Of a DNA stretch of 64,000 nucleotides, positions 26,765 through 34,452 are shown one piece after another. The DNA lies in contig NZ_QTJY01000008.1 in assembly GCF_003703975.1 (NCBI RefSeq), positions 1 through 64,000 on the forward strand, in the 5' to 3' direction. The stretch's first letter is position 1. Every line of letters starts with the position of its first letter. The notes under the pieces are model-generated. The model searched no databases and was not told where the DNA came from. It was given only the letters and a program-made list of their open reading frames with translations. The DNA comes from Larkinella soli. Lineage in GTDB: Bacteria; Bacteroidota; Bacteroidia; Cytophagales; Spirosomataceae. The position numbers and the translations under genes are program-made.

Positions 26765-26797
26765 TCGACTGTTCCTCAGGGGCAGCCAACGTCACCG

Positions 26798-26833
26798 GCA
26801 GTAGACAGGAGTGTTTACTGCTTTTCTTTTTTT
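26798..26833 (+). terminator. Terminator of rpsU
   Basis: A 10-bp stem with one G-T pair (GCAGTAGACA / TGTTTACTGC) and a GGAG loop, followed by TTTTC and seven T. Confidence 0.88.
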
Positions 26834-26884
26834 ATCCCCTTTCGTAGTTTTGGTACCGACGGTTTTCTCCCCGCCCGGCGAATC

Positions 26885-27772
26885 ATGCTTGCGCACTTCC
26901 TGGAACACATCCGCTACGAAAAACGCCTGAGCCACCATACGCTCACGGCCTACCGCAACGACCTGGAACAGTTTCAGGCCTTCCTGAACAATCGGTTCGA
27001 GCTGGAAGGAGCCGAAAAGGCCGACTTTCACCAGATCCGTTCCTGGATCGTGGAACTGGTCGAGAACGGGCTGGACAAAACCTCCGTCAACCGCAAGATT
27101 GCCACCCTGCGCAGCTTTTACGGTTTTCTGCTCCGCCGGAAAGCGATTACCGCCGACCCGATGCTGAAAATTCAGGCGCTGAAAACCAGCCGGAAAATTC
27201 CGGTGTTCGTGGAGGAAAAGCCGATGGAAACGCTGCTGGACGAATGCGACTTCCCGGACGACTTCAGCGGCCTGCGCGACAAACTCGTTCTGGAACTGCT
27301 CTACGGCACCGGCATCCGGCTTTCAGAACTGATCGGGCTGAAAACCACCGACATCAACCTCTACGAAAAAACCATCACGGTACTCGGGAAGCGCAATAAA
27401 CACCGGATCATTCCGGTTCCCGAAACGCTCTTTTCGCTGCTTCAGCAATACCGGGAGGAAAAAGAAAACCGCTTTCCGCAGTCGCCGGACGGGCTGTATC
27501 TGATTCTGAGCGACCAGGGCATCAAAGCCTACCCGGTGCTGATCCAGCGGATCGTGAAGCGGTATCTGGGGCTGGTTACCACCCTGAAAAAAAAGAGCCC
27601 GCATGTGCTGCGGCATACCTACGCTACCCATCTGCTCAACCACGGCGCCGACCTGAACGCCATCAAGGATCTGCTCGGCCACAGCAGCCTGGCGGCCACC
27701 CAGGTGTATACGCACACCACCATCGAAAAATTGAAGAAAACCTACGAGCAGGCCCATCCAAAAGCAAAATGA
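26885..27772 (+). CDS. xerC: Tyrosine recombinase XerC/XerD type
   Basis: A 295-residue site-specific recombinase with the SAM-like N-terminal domain (about 1-85) and the catalytic domain. Catalytic residues are visible: R145 (GTGIRLSEL), H240 and R243 (HVLRHT), H266 (LLGHSS) and the nucleophile Y275 (VYTHTT). Length and context next to rpsU match the chromosomal Xer of Bacteroidota that resolves chromosome dimers, not a phage integrase. C or D assignment is tentative. Confidence 0.9.
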   Translation: MLAHFLEHIRYEKRLSHHTLTAYRNDLEQFQAFLNNRFELEGAEKADFHQIRSWIVELVENGLDKTSVNRKIATLRSFYGFLLRRKAITADPMLKIQALKTSRKIPVFVEEKPMETLLDECDFPDDFSGLRDKLVLELLYGTGIRLSELIGLKTTDINLYEKTITVLGKRNKHRIIPVPETLFSLLQQYREEKENRFPQSPDGLYLILSDQGIKAYPVLIQRIVKRYLGLVTTLKKKSPHVLRHTYATHLLNHGADLNAIKDLLGHSSLAATQVYTHTTIEKLKKTYEQAHPKAK

Positions 27773-27775
27773 GTT

Positions 27776-27783
27776 TACATTTG
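27776..27783 (+). promoter_or_regulatory. Possible -7 element immediately before eboA
   Basis: TACATTTG matches TAnnTTTG but ends only 4 bp before the eboA ATG, so a transcript from it would have almost no leader. No -33 element is seen at the right distance. Confidence 0.35.
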
Positions 27784-27787
27784 CTTC

Positions 27788-28516
27788 ATGAACATCCCTG
27801 CCCTTTCCGATACCCTTTTTGATCTGATCCGGCAACAACCCAACGCCGGCCCCGGAACGGCCTACCTCAGCCGGGAGGTGGAAGCCTACCGCAGCGAACC
27901 CAACACCGCCCTGTTTTACCGCGTTTTCACGGCCATCCCCCGTTTTGTCGGGAAACAGACGCTCACCGTCGACAAGGAGTCGGCGCAGCGCCTGAATGCT
28001 CTGCGCTCCGGCTTTTCGGTCGAAGGCTGGTCCGTCGACCGGCTGGCCCGTGTCTGGTGGCTGCTTCAGCTTCCGGCCGACGACCCGACCGCCTATTTCA
28101 GTACCGTCGAGAACCTGTTCCGGGCCGCCGAGATGAATGAACTGGTGGCTCTGTATTCGGCCCTGCCGGTCCTGGCCTATCCCGAACACTGGCGCTTTCT
28201 GGCGACCGAAGCCGTCCGGAGCAACATCGGCCCCGTTCAGGAAGCCATCATGCTGCATAACCCCTACCCGGCCGAACAACTCGACGAACCGGCCTGGAAC
28301 CAGTTCATTATGAAGGCGTTCTTTACGGACAAACCCGTCGAACACATTCTGGGCTTTCACGAACGCGCCAACGAACACCTCGCCCGTATCGTGACGGATT
28401 ACGCCCGGGAACGCCGGGCCGCCGGCCGCACCGTACACCCCCAGTTGTGGCCCCTCGTGAAACCGTTCGCTTCCGAAGCCGACCGCACGGAACTCGAACA
28501 CCTCTTTAACGCCTAA
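27788..28516 (+). CDS. eboA: EboA domain protein, first gene of the ebo cluster
   Basis: A 242-residue, mostly helical protein without a signal peptide or recognised catalytic motif. It is assigned to EboA by its general pattern (WWLLQLPADDP, AYPEHWRFLATEAVRSNIGPV, AIMLHNPYPAEQL, FITDKPVE-like FFTDKPVEHILG) and because the other five ebo genes follow within 1.6-7 kb. Ebo proteins are needed for export of a scytonemin precursor in Nostoc and act in repellent traits in Pseudomonas, but EboA's own reaction is unknown. It is separated from eboB by two reverse-strand genes. Confidence 0.85.
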   Translation: MNIPALSDTLFDLIRQQPNAGPGTAYLSREVEAYRSEPNTALFYRVFTAIPRFVGKQTLTVDKESAQRLNALRSGFSVEGWSVDRLARVWWLLQLPADDPTAYFSTVENLFRAAEMNELVALYSALPVLAYPEHWRFLATEAVRSNIGPVQEAIMLHNPYPAEQLDEPAWNQFIMKAFFTDKPVEHILGFHERANEHLARIVTDYARERRAAGRTVHPQLWPLVKPFASEADRTELEHLFNA

Positions 28517-28542
28517 TCCCGGGCCCTGGTCCGGGATTAGGC
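28511..28542. terminator. Hairpin between eboA and the convergent barrel gene
   Basis: A 12-bp perfect stem (GCCTAATCCCGG / CCGGGATTAGGC, 8-nt loop) overlaps the eboA stop codon. There is no T-run on either side, so it may be a bidirectional stop or an RNA 3' end stabiliser. Confidence 0.6.
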
Positions 28543-28569
28543 GATTCAATCGGTTCTGAGAAACCCGGC

Positions 28570-29247
28570 TTACCACCAGTGGTAGGAAAGCCCGACCGAA
28601 ACCAGCACATTACCGCTGTTTTTCAACTCGTTGTAATTAAAAAAGACGTGCTGATACTGGGCCTGAATCTCAGCCCCTAGGTTGCTGTTCCGGCCGAACA
28701 GGAACTTAGCCCCCACCGCCGGAGCCACGGCGGCCCGCACGCCCGTCTTCTGATCGGCCAGCGACCCGTAGTAGGTGGTATAATCGACGTAAGCGCCCCC
28801 GGCTCCCAACTGCACATACGGCCGGAAGGGTGCGTTCCGCTCGGTCAGATGATAAGACCCGATTGCCATTAGCGGAACCAGCGTGAGCGTGCGGGTCTGT
28901 ACGGCCGAAACATCCGATCCGTCACCGAGTGAAATGACCTGACGCGGAAGCCGGTCCGACGTATACTGGTGGCCGATGCGGCCGCCAAGGGATAAATGCC
29001 CCGGGAAATCGGCTTCGATCGCCAGCGCGAAGTTGCGCGTCCCCATTTTATCGATATAGCTCTGCTGGGAGGAAGTCGGGAAGCCGACCCCGTAAAAAAC
29101 CGTAGCCGAGCCGGAGGAATACCGGCTGTTGTTGGGAACCCGGCCTCGGGCGCGCGGCCGCTCTTCCGGGTCGGCACCGATCTGGGCATAGGCGGAAAAG
29201 CCCCACGCCAGCCCGATCAGGGTGAAAATGAGTTGGATCCGTTTCAT
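28570..29247 (-). CDS. Outer-membrane beta-barrel protein
   Basis: A 225-residue protein with a signal peptide (MKRIQLIFTLIGLAWGFSAYAQ) and eight or so amphipathic strands; the last strand ends in an aromatic residue (SVGLSYHWW), the usual outer-membrane barrel C-terminus. It resembles small OmpW/OmpA-type barrels. It forms a pair with the DUF4136 lipoprotein gene (7-bp gap), both inserted in reverse between eboA and eboB. A link with ebo function is only a guess. Confidence 0.78.
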   Translation of the reverse strand: MKRIQLIFTLIGLAWGFSAYAQIGADPEERPRARGRVPNNSRYSSGSATVFYGVGFPTSSQQSYIDKMGTRNFALAIEADFPGHLSLGGRIGHQYTSDRLPRQVISLGDGSDVSAVQTRTLTLVPLMAIGSYHLTERNAPFRPYVQLGAGGAYVDYTTYYGSLADQKTGVRAAVAPAVGAKFLFGRNSNLGAEIQAQYQHVFFNYNELKNSGNVLVSVGLSYHWW

Positions 29248-29253
29248 GGTCGT

Positions 29254-29895
29254 TTACTGGTTCGCCCGCAGATAGGTTGACTGACTGAATACACTGGAGA
29301 GCAGGTTGTCCAGGGAAGCATCGTCGAAGATGCCGCTGCCCCGGATTTCGGCCTGCCAGATCACGTTGAGCTGACAGTCGCTGGTGTTGCGGTTCCGGAG
29401 GTCTACCATCTGGATCATCCAATAGTCGTCACTTACCTGGTAGAACGAATAATAGTTGGGGTAAGACGGATAATAATTGAACCCATACCCTCCGAAGCCC
29501 CAGTAGTCCAGGTAGTAAGGAGAAAAAGGCGAGGTAGTCACCCCGACGTACTGGTTGCTGATCCGGATGACGGCCACCCCGATATCCGGGTTCGTGGACC
29601 GCGCTACCCGCTGATAGCCCCGGCTGGTCAGCGTCTGCGCCAGACGGTCCAGAAACCGCAGTTCCAGCGCCGAAGCCGATGTACCTTCCTGATTATTGGA
29701 AACGACCACCACCGAATCCGGCAGGCTGAAGGTCCGGTAGTTGGCGAAGTTGACCGAGCGGTCATAGTTGGTAATAAAGACCTGACTATCTTCGGCGGTC
29801 AGGTCAGCGAGCGGGTCGGGCCGGCAGGAAGAAATTCCACTTCCCATTCCTGCACTGACCACCACCCACAGCAGAATCTTGCACAATCGTTCCAT
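29254..29895 (-). CDS. DUF4136 lipoprotein
   Basis: A 213-residue lipoprotein, starting at ATG 29895 (MERLCKILLWVVVSAGM), with the lipobox ISSC. The DUF4136 domain covers most of the rest: NFANYRTFSLP near the start, NPDIGVAVIRISN in the middle and QLNVIWQAEIRG near the end. The Tyr/Gly/Pro-rich middle is typical of the family. A paralogue lies at 53954. Function unknown; envelope location is clear from the lipobox. Confidence 0.85.
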   Translation of the reverse strand: MERLCKILLWVVVSAGMGSGISSCRPDPLADLTAEDSQVFITNYDRSVNFANYRTFSLPDSVVVVSNNQEGTSASALELRFLDRLAQTLTSRGYQRVARSTNPDIGVAVIRISNQYVGVTTSPFSPYYLDYWGFGGYGFNYYPSYPNYYSFYQVSDDYWMIQMVDLRNRNTSDCQLNVIWQAEIRGSGIFDDASLDNLLSSVFSQSTYLRANQ

Positions 29896-30083
29896 GATAA
29901 ATACTGACAATTAAGTTGTAACCGACTATTTAACTATGGGTTTCGGTTAAAGTTTGAACGAGTGAGAAAGTGATAAATATCATCGGAAACGGGAAAGAAA
30001 ACTTTCTTTAGTCATTGAACCGGAACGTTGAATCTTGCAATTTGCAACCCAATCCAAACGGTTTCCGATACCCATTCAATCGT

Positions 30084-31016
30084 ATGAGCTTTTTAGAAAC
30101 GATACGCGGGATGAAGTTTTTCGACATGCACGTCCACATGACGTCCCGCACGACCGACGACTACCAGGCGATGGCCGACGCCGGTATCGTCGCCCTCATC
30201 GAGCCGGCTTTCTGGCTCGGTCAGCCCCGAACGGGGGTGGACTCGTTCCGGGACTATTTCGCCAGCCTCGTGGGTTGGGAGCGGTTCCGGGCGTTGCAGT
30301 TCGGAATCCGCCATTACTGCACCATTGGTCTGAACTCGAAAGAAGCCAACAACGAGGCCCTGGCCGAACAGGTGATGGAGATTCTGCCCCTGTTTCTTTA
30401 TAAGGAAGGCGTTGTCGGTGTGGGCGAAATCGGCTTCGACGACCAGACTCCGGCCGAGGAGAAATACTACCGCGCCCAGCTCGACCTGGCCCGGGAAGCT
30501 AATCTGCCCGTGCAGATCCATACCCCGCACCGCGACAAGAAGCAGGGTACGAGCCGCAGCATGGACATCGCTCTCGAACATGGCCTCGCCCCCGGCATGG
30601 TGATCGTCGACCATAACAACGAGGAGACCGTAAAGGAAGTCCTGGACCGGGGCTTCTGGGCCGGTTTTACGATCTACCCGTTCACGAAAATGGGCAACGA
30701 GCGGATGGTGGAAGTGGTGAGGCAGTACGGACCGGAGCGTATCATGGTCAATTCGGCCGCCGACTGGGGCATCAGCGATCCGCTGGCCGTACCGAAAACG
30801 GCCGCCCTGATGAAGGAACGCGGTATCTCGGAGGAAGCCATCCGACTGGTGACCTTTCAGAACGCTCTGACGGCCTTCGGGCAGAGCGGCCAGGTCAGCG
30901 CCGAAGACCTCGAACAACCCATCGACATCGACCAGAGCCAGCGCTACAACGGCAGTTCGGTGCTGCGCGGGGGCCAGGCGCCGAGGGTCGATAAGGCATC
31001 GACGATCATTAAGTAA
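30084..31016 (+). CDS. eboB: TatD-like metal-dependent hydrolase EboB
   Basis: A 310-residue TIM-barrel hydrolase starting at ATG 30084 (MSFLETIRGMKFFDMHVHM). The metal site begins with HVH, and GVGEIGFDDQTPAEE, LPVQIHTPHRD and MVIVDHNNEE supply the further His/Glu/Asp ligands of TatD/amidohydrolase enzymes. EboB proteins form their own branch in this family; the substrate is unknown. It starts the block eboB-eboC-eboD-eboE-eboF on the plus strand, with a 117-bp gap to eboC. Confidence 0.88.
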   Translation: MSFLETIRGMKFFDMHVHMTSRTTDDYQAMADAGIVALIEPAFWLGQPRTGVDSFRDYFASLVGWERFRALQFGIRHYCTIGLNSKEANNEALAEQVMEILPLFLYKEGVVGVGEIGFDDQTPAEEKYYRAQLDLAREANLPVQIHTPHRDKKQGTSRSMDIALEHGLAPGMVIVDHNNEETVKEVLDRGFWAGFTIYPFTKMGNERMVEVVRQYGPERIMVNSAADWGISDPLAVPKTAALMKERGISEEAIRLVTFQNALTAFGQSGQVSAEDLEQPIDIDQSQRYNGSSVLRGGQAPRVDKASTIIK

Positions 31017-31032
31017 ACTAATCCTGAATAGC

Positions 31033-31116
31033 GAATAATGAATATCGAATAAGGCAGGGTTAATACCCGGTACGGCTTTCCGGCGGAGCTTCTTCGTTAT
31101 TCGATATTCATTATTC
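31033..31116. repeat. Perfect 20-bp inverted repeat between eboB and eboC
   Basis: The arms 31033-31052 and 31097-31116 (GAATAATGAATATCGAATAA and its exact complement) flank 44 nt with a small GGGT/ACCC stem. It fills most of the eboB-eboC gap and could fold as a hairpin in the mRNA, or be a small interspersed palindrome. Confidence 0.75.
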
Positions 31117-31132
31117 CTCATTCGATAGTCCC

Positions 31133-32014
31133 TTGGCGAAGCTCCTCCCTCTGCTGCGTTTAACCCGCCCGGCCAACCTCGTTACCGCCGTTGCCGACGT
31201 CCTGGCCGGGATGGCCATTGCCGGGTATTTTCTGATTCCGGATGCCGACCCCGTTCCGGTGGGCTGGCTCTGCCTGTCGACCGTCGGCCTGTACGGGGGA
31301 GGGGTGGTGTTCAACGACGTGTTCGATGCCGAACTGGACGCCGTCGAACGCCCTGAGCGGCCGATCCCGAGCGGACAGGTCAGCCTCCGGCAGGCCACGC
31401 TGCTGGCCGTCGGGCTGCTGCTGATCGGCATCGGAGCGGCTTTCCGGGTCAATACGACGGCCGGTCTGCTGGCGGTCGCCATTGCGGTGGCATCGGTCAT
31501 TTATGATCGTTACGGAAAACACCACGCCTTTTTCGGTCCGCTGAACATGGGTTTGTGCCGGGGGCTGAATCTGCTGCTCGGCGTCGGCATTCTGCCGGAC
31601 CAGGTGCAGCCGTGGGCCTGGGTCGGCCTCATTCCGATCATTTACATTGCCGCCATCACGATGATCAGCCGGGGCGAAGTCCACGGCGGCAATGTCGGAG
31701 CGCTGCGGCTGGCCGGTATGCTCTACGGGCTGGTCATCGCCGGCATTGCGGCCATCGCGCAGTACCGCAACCAGCTCGGGACCGCCTTCCCGTTTCTTCT
31801 CATTTTCGGATATTTCATCTTCCCTCCGCTCTGGCGGGCCGTCCGCGAACCGGCGGGCCGGAATATCGGAATGGCCGTAAAAGCCGGAGTGCTTTCCCTC
31901 ATCGTCATGAATGCCGCCTGGGTGGCCGCGTTCGCGTCGTTTCCCCTGGCGATGCTGGTGGTCTGTTTATTGCCGCTTTCGCGATTACTGGCAAAAGCAT
32001 TCGCGGTTACCTGA
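31133..32014 (+). CDS. eboC: UbiA-family prenyltransferase-like protein EboC
   Basis: A 293-residue membrane protein with about eight or nine hydrophobic segments. The first Asp-rich motif of UbiA enzymes is present (NDVFDAELDAVERPERPIPSG). The second motif, usually DxxxD, is replaced by MISRGEVHGGN, so its catalysis may differ. The start is TTG 31133; no ATG precedes the conserved N-terminus. Family members attach prenyl chains to aromatic or polar acceptors in the membrane. It is the membrane enzyme of the ebo set. Confidence 0.86.
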   Translation: MAKLLPLLRLTRPANLVTAVADVLAGMAIAGYFLIPDADPVPVGWLCLSTVGLYGGGVVFNDVFDAELDAVERPERPIPSGQVSLRQATLLAVGLLLIGIGAAFRVNTTAGLLAVAIAVASVIYDRYGKHHAFFGPLNMGLCRGLNLLLGVGILPDQVQPWAWVGLIPIIYIAAITMISRGEVHGGNVGALRLAGMLYGLVIAGIAAIAQYRNQLGTAFPFLLIFGYFIFPPLWRAVREPAGRNIGMAVKAGVLSLIVMNAAWVAAFASFPLAMLVVCLLPLSRLLAKAFAVT

Positions 32015-32048
32015 ACCGGAAGGGGTAGTATTCCGTTTCATTTTTAGG

Positions 32049-32056
32049 TAACTTTG
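32049..32056 (+). promoter_or_regulatory. Probable -7 element before eboD
   Basis: TAACTTTG matches TAnnTTTG, 29 bp before the eboD ATG. It would give eboD-E-F a second start of transcription downstream of eboC. No clear -33 element is found. Confidence 0.5.
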
Positions 32057-32085
32057 AGTTTTTATAGCCATTAGCGTCACCTGTT

Positions 32086-33234
32086 ATGAATACCCTGCAT
32101 CAGTCGTTCAGCGTCCGGTTTACGTATGACGTATACTTTACCGAAAACCTGTTCGACACCCTGAATCCTGCCCTACTCGATTTTTTCAAGAAACACCATA
32201 CGGAAGGCTACCGCAAGAAACTCCTGTTCATTCTCGACCAGGGGGTGGTGGCCGGCCACCCGGATTTACCGGAACGGATCAATACCTACTTTGCCTCCCA
32301 ATCCGTCGTCGACCTGGTTCCGGACCTGATCGTGATCCCGGGCGGGGAGGGCGCCAAGAACGACCCGACGCTGGTGGACCGGCTGGTCGATGCGGTAGAC
32401 CGCTACGGGATCGACCGCCATTCCTACGTGCTGGCCGTCGGCGGGGGCTCGGTGCTGGATCTGGTCGGTTATGTGGCCGCCATCTCTCACCGGGGCATCC
32501 GGCACGTCCGCATCCCGACGACGGTATTGTCACAGAACGATTCCGGAGTAGGGGTCAAAAACGGCATCAACTACCACAGCAAGAAGAACTTTCTCGGCTC
32601 CTTTGCTCCGCCGGTGGCGGTTTTCAACGATTCCACTTTCCTGACGACCCTCGACGACCGCGACTGGCGGTCCGGCATCTCGGAGGCCGTCAAGGTGGCC
32701 CTGATCAAGGACCAGGTCTTCTTCGGGTGGCTGGAGGAAAACGCCGGGAAGCTGGCCGCCCGCGACAAGGCCGCCATGGAATACCTCGTGCATCGCTGCG
32801 CCGAACTGCACCTCAACCACATTGCCAGCGGGGACCCGTTCGAGATGGGCTCGTCGCGACCCCTTGATTTCGGCCACTGGAGCGCCCACAAACTGGAGCA
32901 GCTGACCGGTTTTGAAGTCCGGCACGGGGAAGCGGTCGCCATCGGCATTGCCATGGACAGCCTGTACTCCTACCGGCTCGGCTGGCTCACCCAGGCGGAA
33001 GTCAACCGCATCCTGAATCTCGAACGGGCGCTTGGTTTCGACCTCTACCATCCGGCGCTCGAAGGCGACAGTGTTCTGAAAGGACTGGGCGAATTTCGCG
33101 AACACCTCGGCGGACTGCTGACCATTATGCTCCTGCGGTCCATCGGAACCGGAGAAGAAGTCCACGAAATGGATGAGAACCTGATCCGCGAAGTCATCAC
33201 CACCCTCAAAGAGACTGAAGCGCAGCCCGTATGA
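32086..33234 (+). CDS. eboD: 3-dehydroquinate synthase-like EboD
   Basis: A 382-residue member of the sugar-phosphate cyclase superfamily. NAD-binding motifs are GGEGAKND and [15 protein letters not shown]; the metal ligands fit [22 protein letters not shown] and [33 protein letters not shown] is typical of the EboD branch. Sugar phosphate cyclases make carbocycles from sedoheptulose-7-phosphate or DAHP; which one EboD uses is unknown. A housekeeping aroB elsewhere is expected. The stop overlaps the eboE start by 4 bp. Confidence 0.9.
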   Translation: MNTLHQSFSVRFTYDVYFTENLFDTLNPALLDFFKKHHTEGYRKKLLFILDQGVVAGHPDLPERINTYFASQSVVDLVPDLIVIPGGEGAKNDPTLVDRLVDAVDRYGIDRHSYVLAVGGGSVLDLVGYVAAISHRGIRHVRIPTTVLSQNDSGVGVKNGINYHSKKNFLGSFAPPVAVFNDSTFLTTLDDRDWRSGISEAVKVALIKDQVFFGWLEENAGKLAARDKAAMEYLVHRCAELHLNHIASGDPFEMGSSRPLDFGHWSAHKLEQLTGFEVRHGEAVAIGIAMDSLYSYRLGWLTQAEVNRILNLERALGFDLYHPALEGDSVLKGLGEFREHLGGLLTIMLLRSIGTGEEVHEMDENLIREVITTLKETEAQPV

Positions 33235-34445
33235 AGACCCCGCTGGGACACCTAAGTTACTGCACCAACATACACCCCGGGGAAGACTGGAACAGCCATT
33301 TTCAGGCAATCCAGCAGGCCGTTCCGGGCATCAAACGCGAGCTTTCACCCGACCGTCTCTTCGGGATCGGCCTCCGCCTTTCCAACGTGGCCGCCGTGGA
33401 GCTGTCCCGGCCCGAACAGGTGGCCGAATTCAAATCCTGGCTCGAAGCCAACGGCTGCTACGTCTTCACGATGAACGGATTTCCGTTCGGCGGCTTTCAC
33501 CGGACCCGCGTCAAAGACCAGGTCCACGCCCCCGACTGGCGGACTGAAGCGCGGGCCGACTACACCATCCGGATGTTCCGGATTCTGGCTGACCTGCAAT
33601 CCGGCGACATAACCACCCAACCCGGTATTTCGACCTCGCCCCTCTCCTACCGGCACTGGTTCCGGTGGGACGACCGCGACGAGCGCGACCGGATTTTCGA
33701 AGCGACTACCCAGCGTCTGGCGACGGTCGTGGAAGAACTCGTCCGGATCAAGCGCGGGCGGGGGCTGAGCATGCACCTCGACATCGAACCCGAACCCGAC
33801 GGCCTGCTGGAAACCGGCACCGAGTTCATCGACTGGTTCAATCTGTACCTCCTGCCCATCGGCATCGAGCGGCTGAACGAAACTTTCGGGATGTCGGCGG
33901 CCGAAGCGGAAGCGGCTTTGAAGGAACACGTCCAGCTTTGCTTCGACGTATGTCACTTTGCGGTCGGTTTCGAGCAGACCGACGAGGTGTTGCAGCAACT
34001 GAGGAAAAACGGCCTGAAGGTCGGCAAGATTCAAATCAGCGCGGCCCTGAAAGCCACTTTCCCGCAGGAGCCCAACGGGCGGGTGATGGTGCGCGACCAG
34101 TTCCGGCATTTTAACGAACCGACCTATCTTCATCAGGTGGTGGCCCTCGACGACGAGGGGCAGCTGCTCCGGTTCCCGGATTTACCCGAAGCACTCGAAG
34201 CCTTCGACGACGGCCATGCCGAATGGCGGGCACACTTCCACGTACCGATTTTCATCGAAGATTACGGGCTGCTGCGGTCCACCCAGGACGAGATTCTGAA
34301 CGTGCTCCGGCTTCAGCAGGAAACCCCCTTTACGGACCAGCTGGAGGTGGAAACCTATACCTGGGAGGTGCTGCCCGAAGAACTGAAACTTCCCCTGAAC
34401 GAATCGATCACGCGGGAGCTGGAATGGGTGTTAACCAATATCTGA
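33231..34445 (+). CDS. eboE: Metabolite traffic protein EboE (xylose isomerase-like TIM barrel)
   Basis: A 404-residue protein with a sugar isomerase/epimerase-like barrel and no signal peptide. Conserved acidic and His positions are seen in SMHLDIEPEPDGLLE, LCFDVCHFAVGFE, KVGKIQISAALKA and RAHFHVPIFIEDYG, consistent with a divalent metal site. The name follows the ebo cluster; the reaction is unknown. It overlaps eboD (ATGA) and is 7 bp from eboF, so the three genes are translated from one message. Confidence 0.88.
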   Translation: MKTPLGHLSYCTNIHPGEDWNSHFQAIQQAVPGIKRELSPDRLFGIGLRLSNVAAVELSRPEQVAEFKSWLEANGCYVFTMNGFPFGGFHRTRVKDQVHAPDWRTEARADYTIRMFRILADLQSGDITTQPGISTSPLSYRHWFRWDDRDERDRIFEATTQRLATVVEELVRIKRGRGLSMHLDIEPEPDGLLETGTEFIDWFNLYLLPIGIERLNETFGMSAAEAEAALKEHVQLCFDVCHFAVGFEQTDEVLQQLRKNGLKVGKIQISAALKATFPQEPNGRVMVRDQFRHFNEPTYLHQVVALDDEGQLLRFPDLPEALEAFDDGHAEWRAHFHVPIFIEDYGLLRSTQDEILNVLRLQQETPFTDQLEVETYTWEVLPEELKLPLNESITRELEWVLTNI

Positions 34446-34452
34446 AAAGGAG

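Noticed and set aside
26885-27772. Integrase of a mobile element
   Set aside because: The position next to rpsU, normal composition and lack of att repeats, tRNA or phage genes fit a chromosomal Xer recombinase.
32086-33234. Housekeeping 3-dehydroquinate synthase (AroB)
   Set aside because: The gene lies tightly inside the ebo operon and has the sequence pattern of the EboD branch; no other shikimate gene is near.
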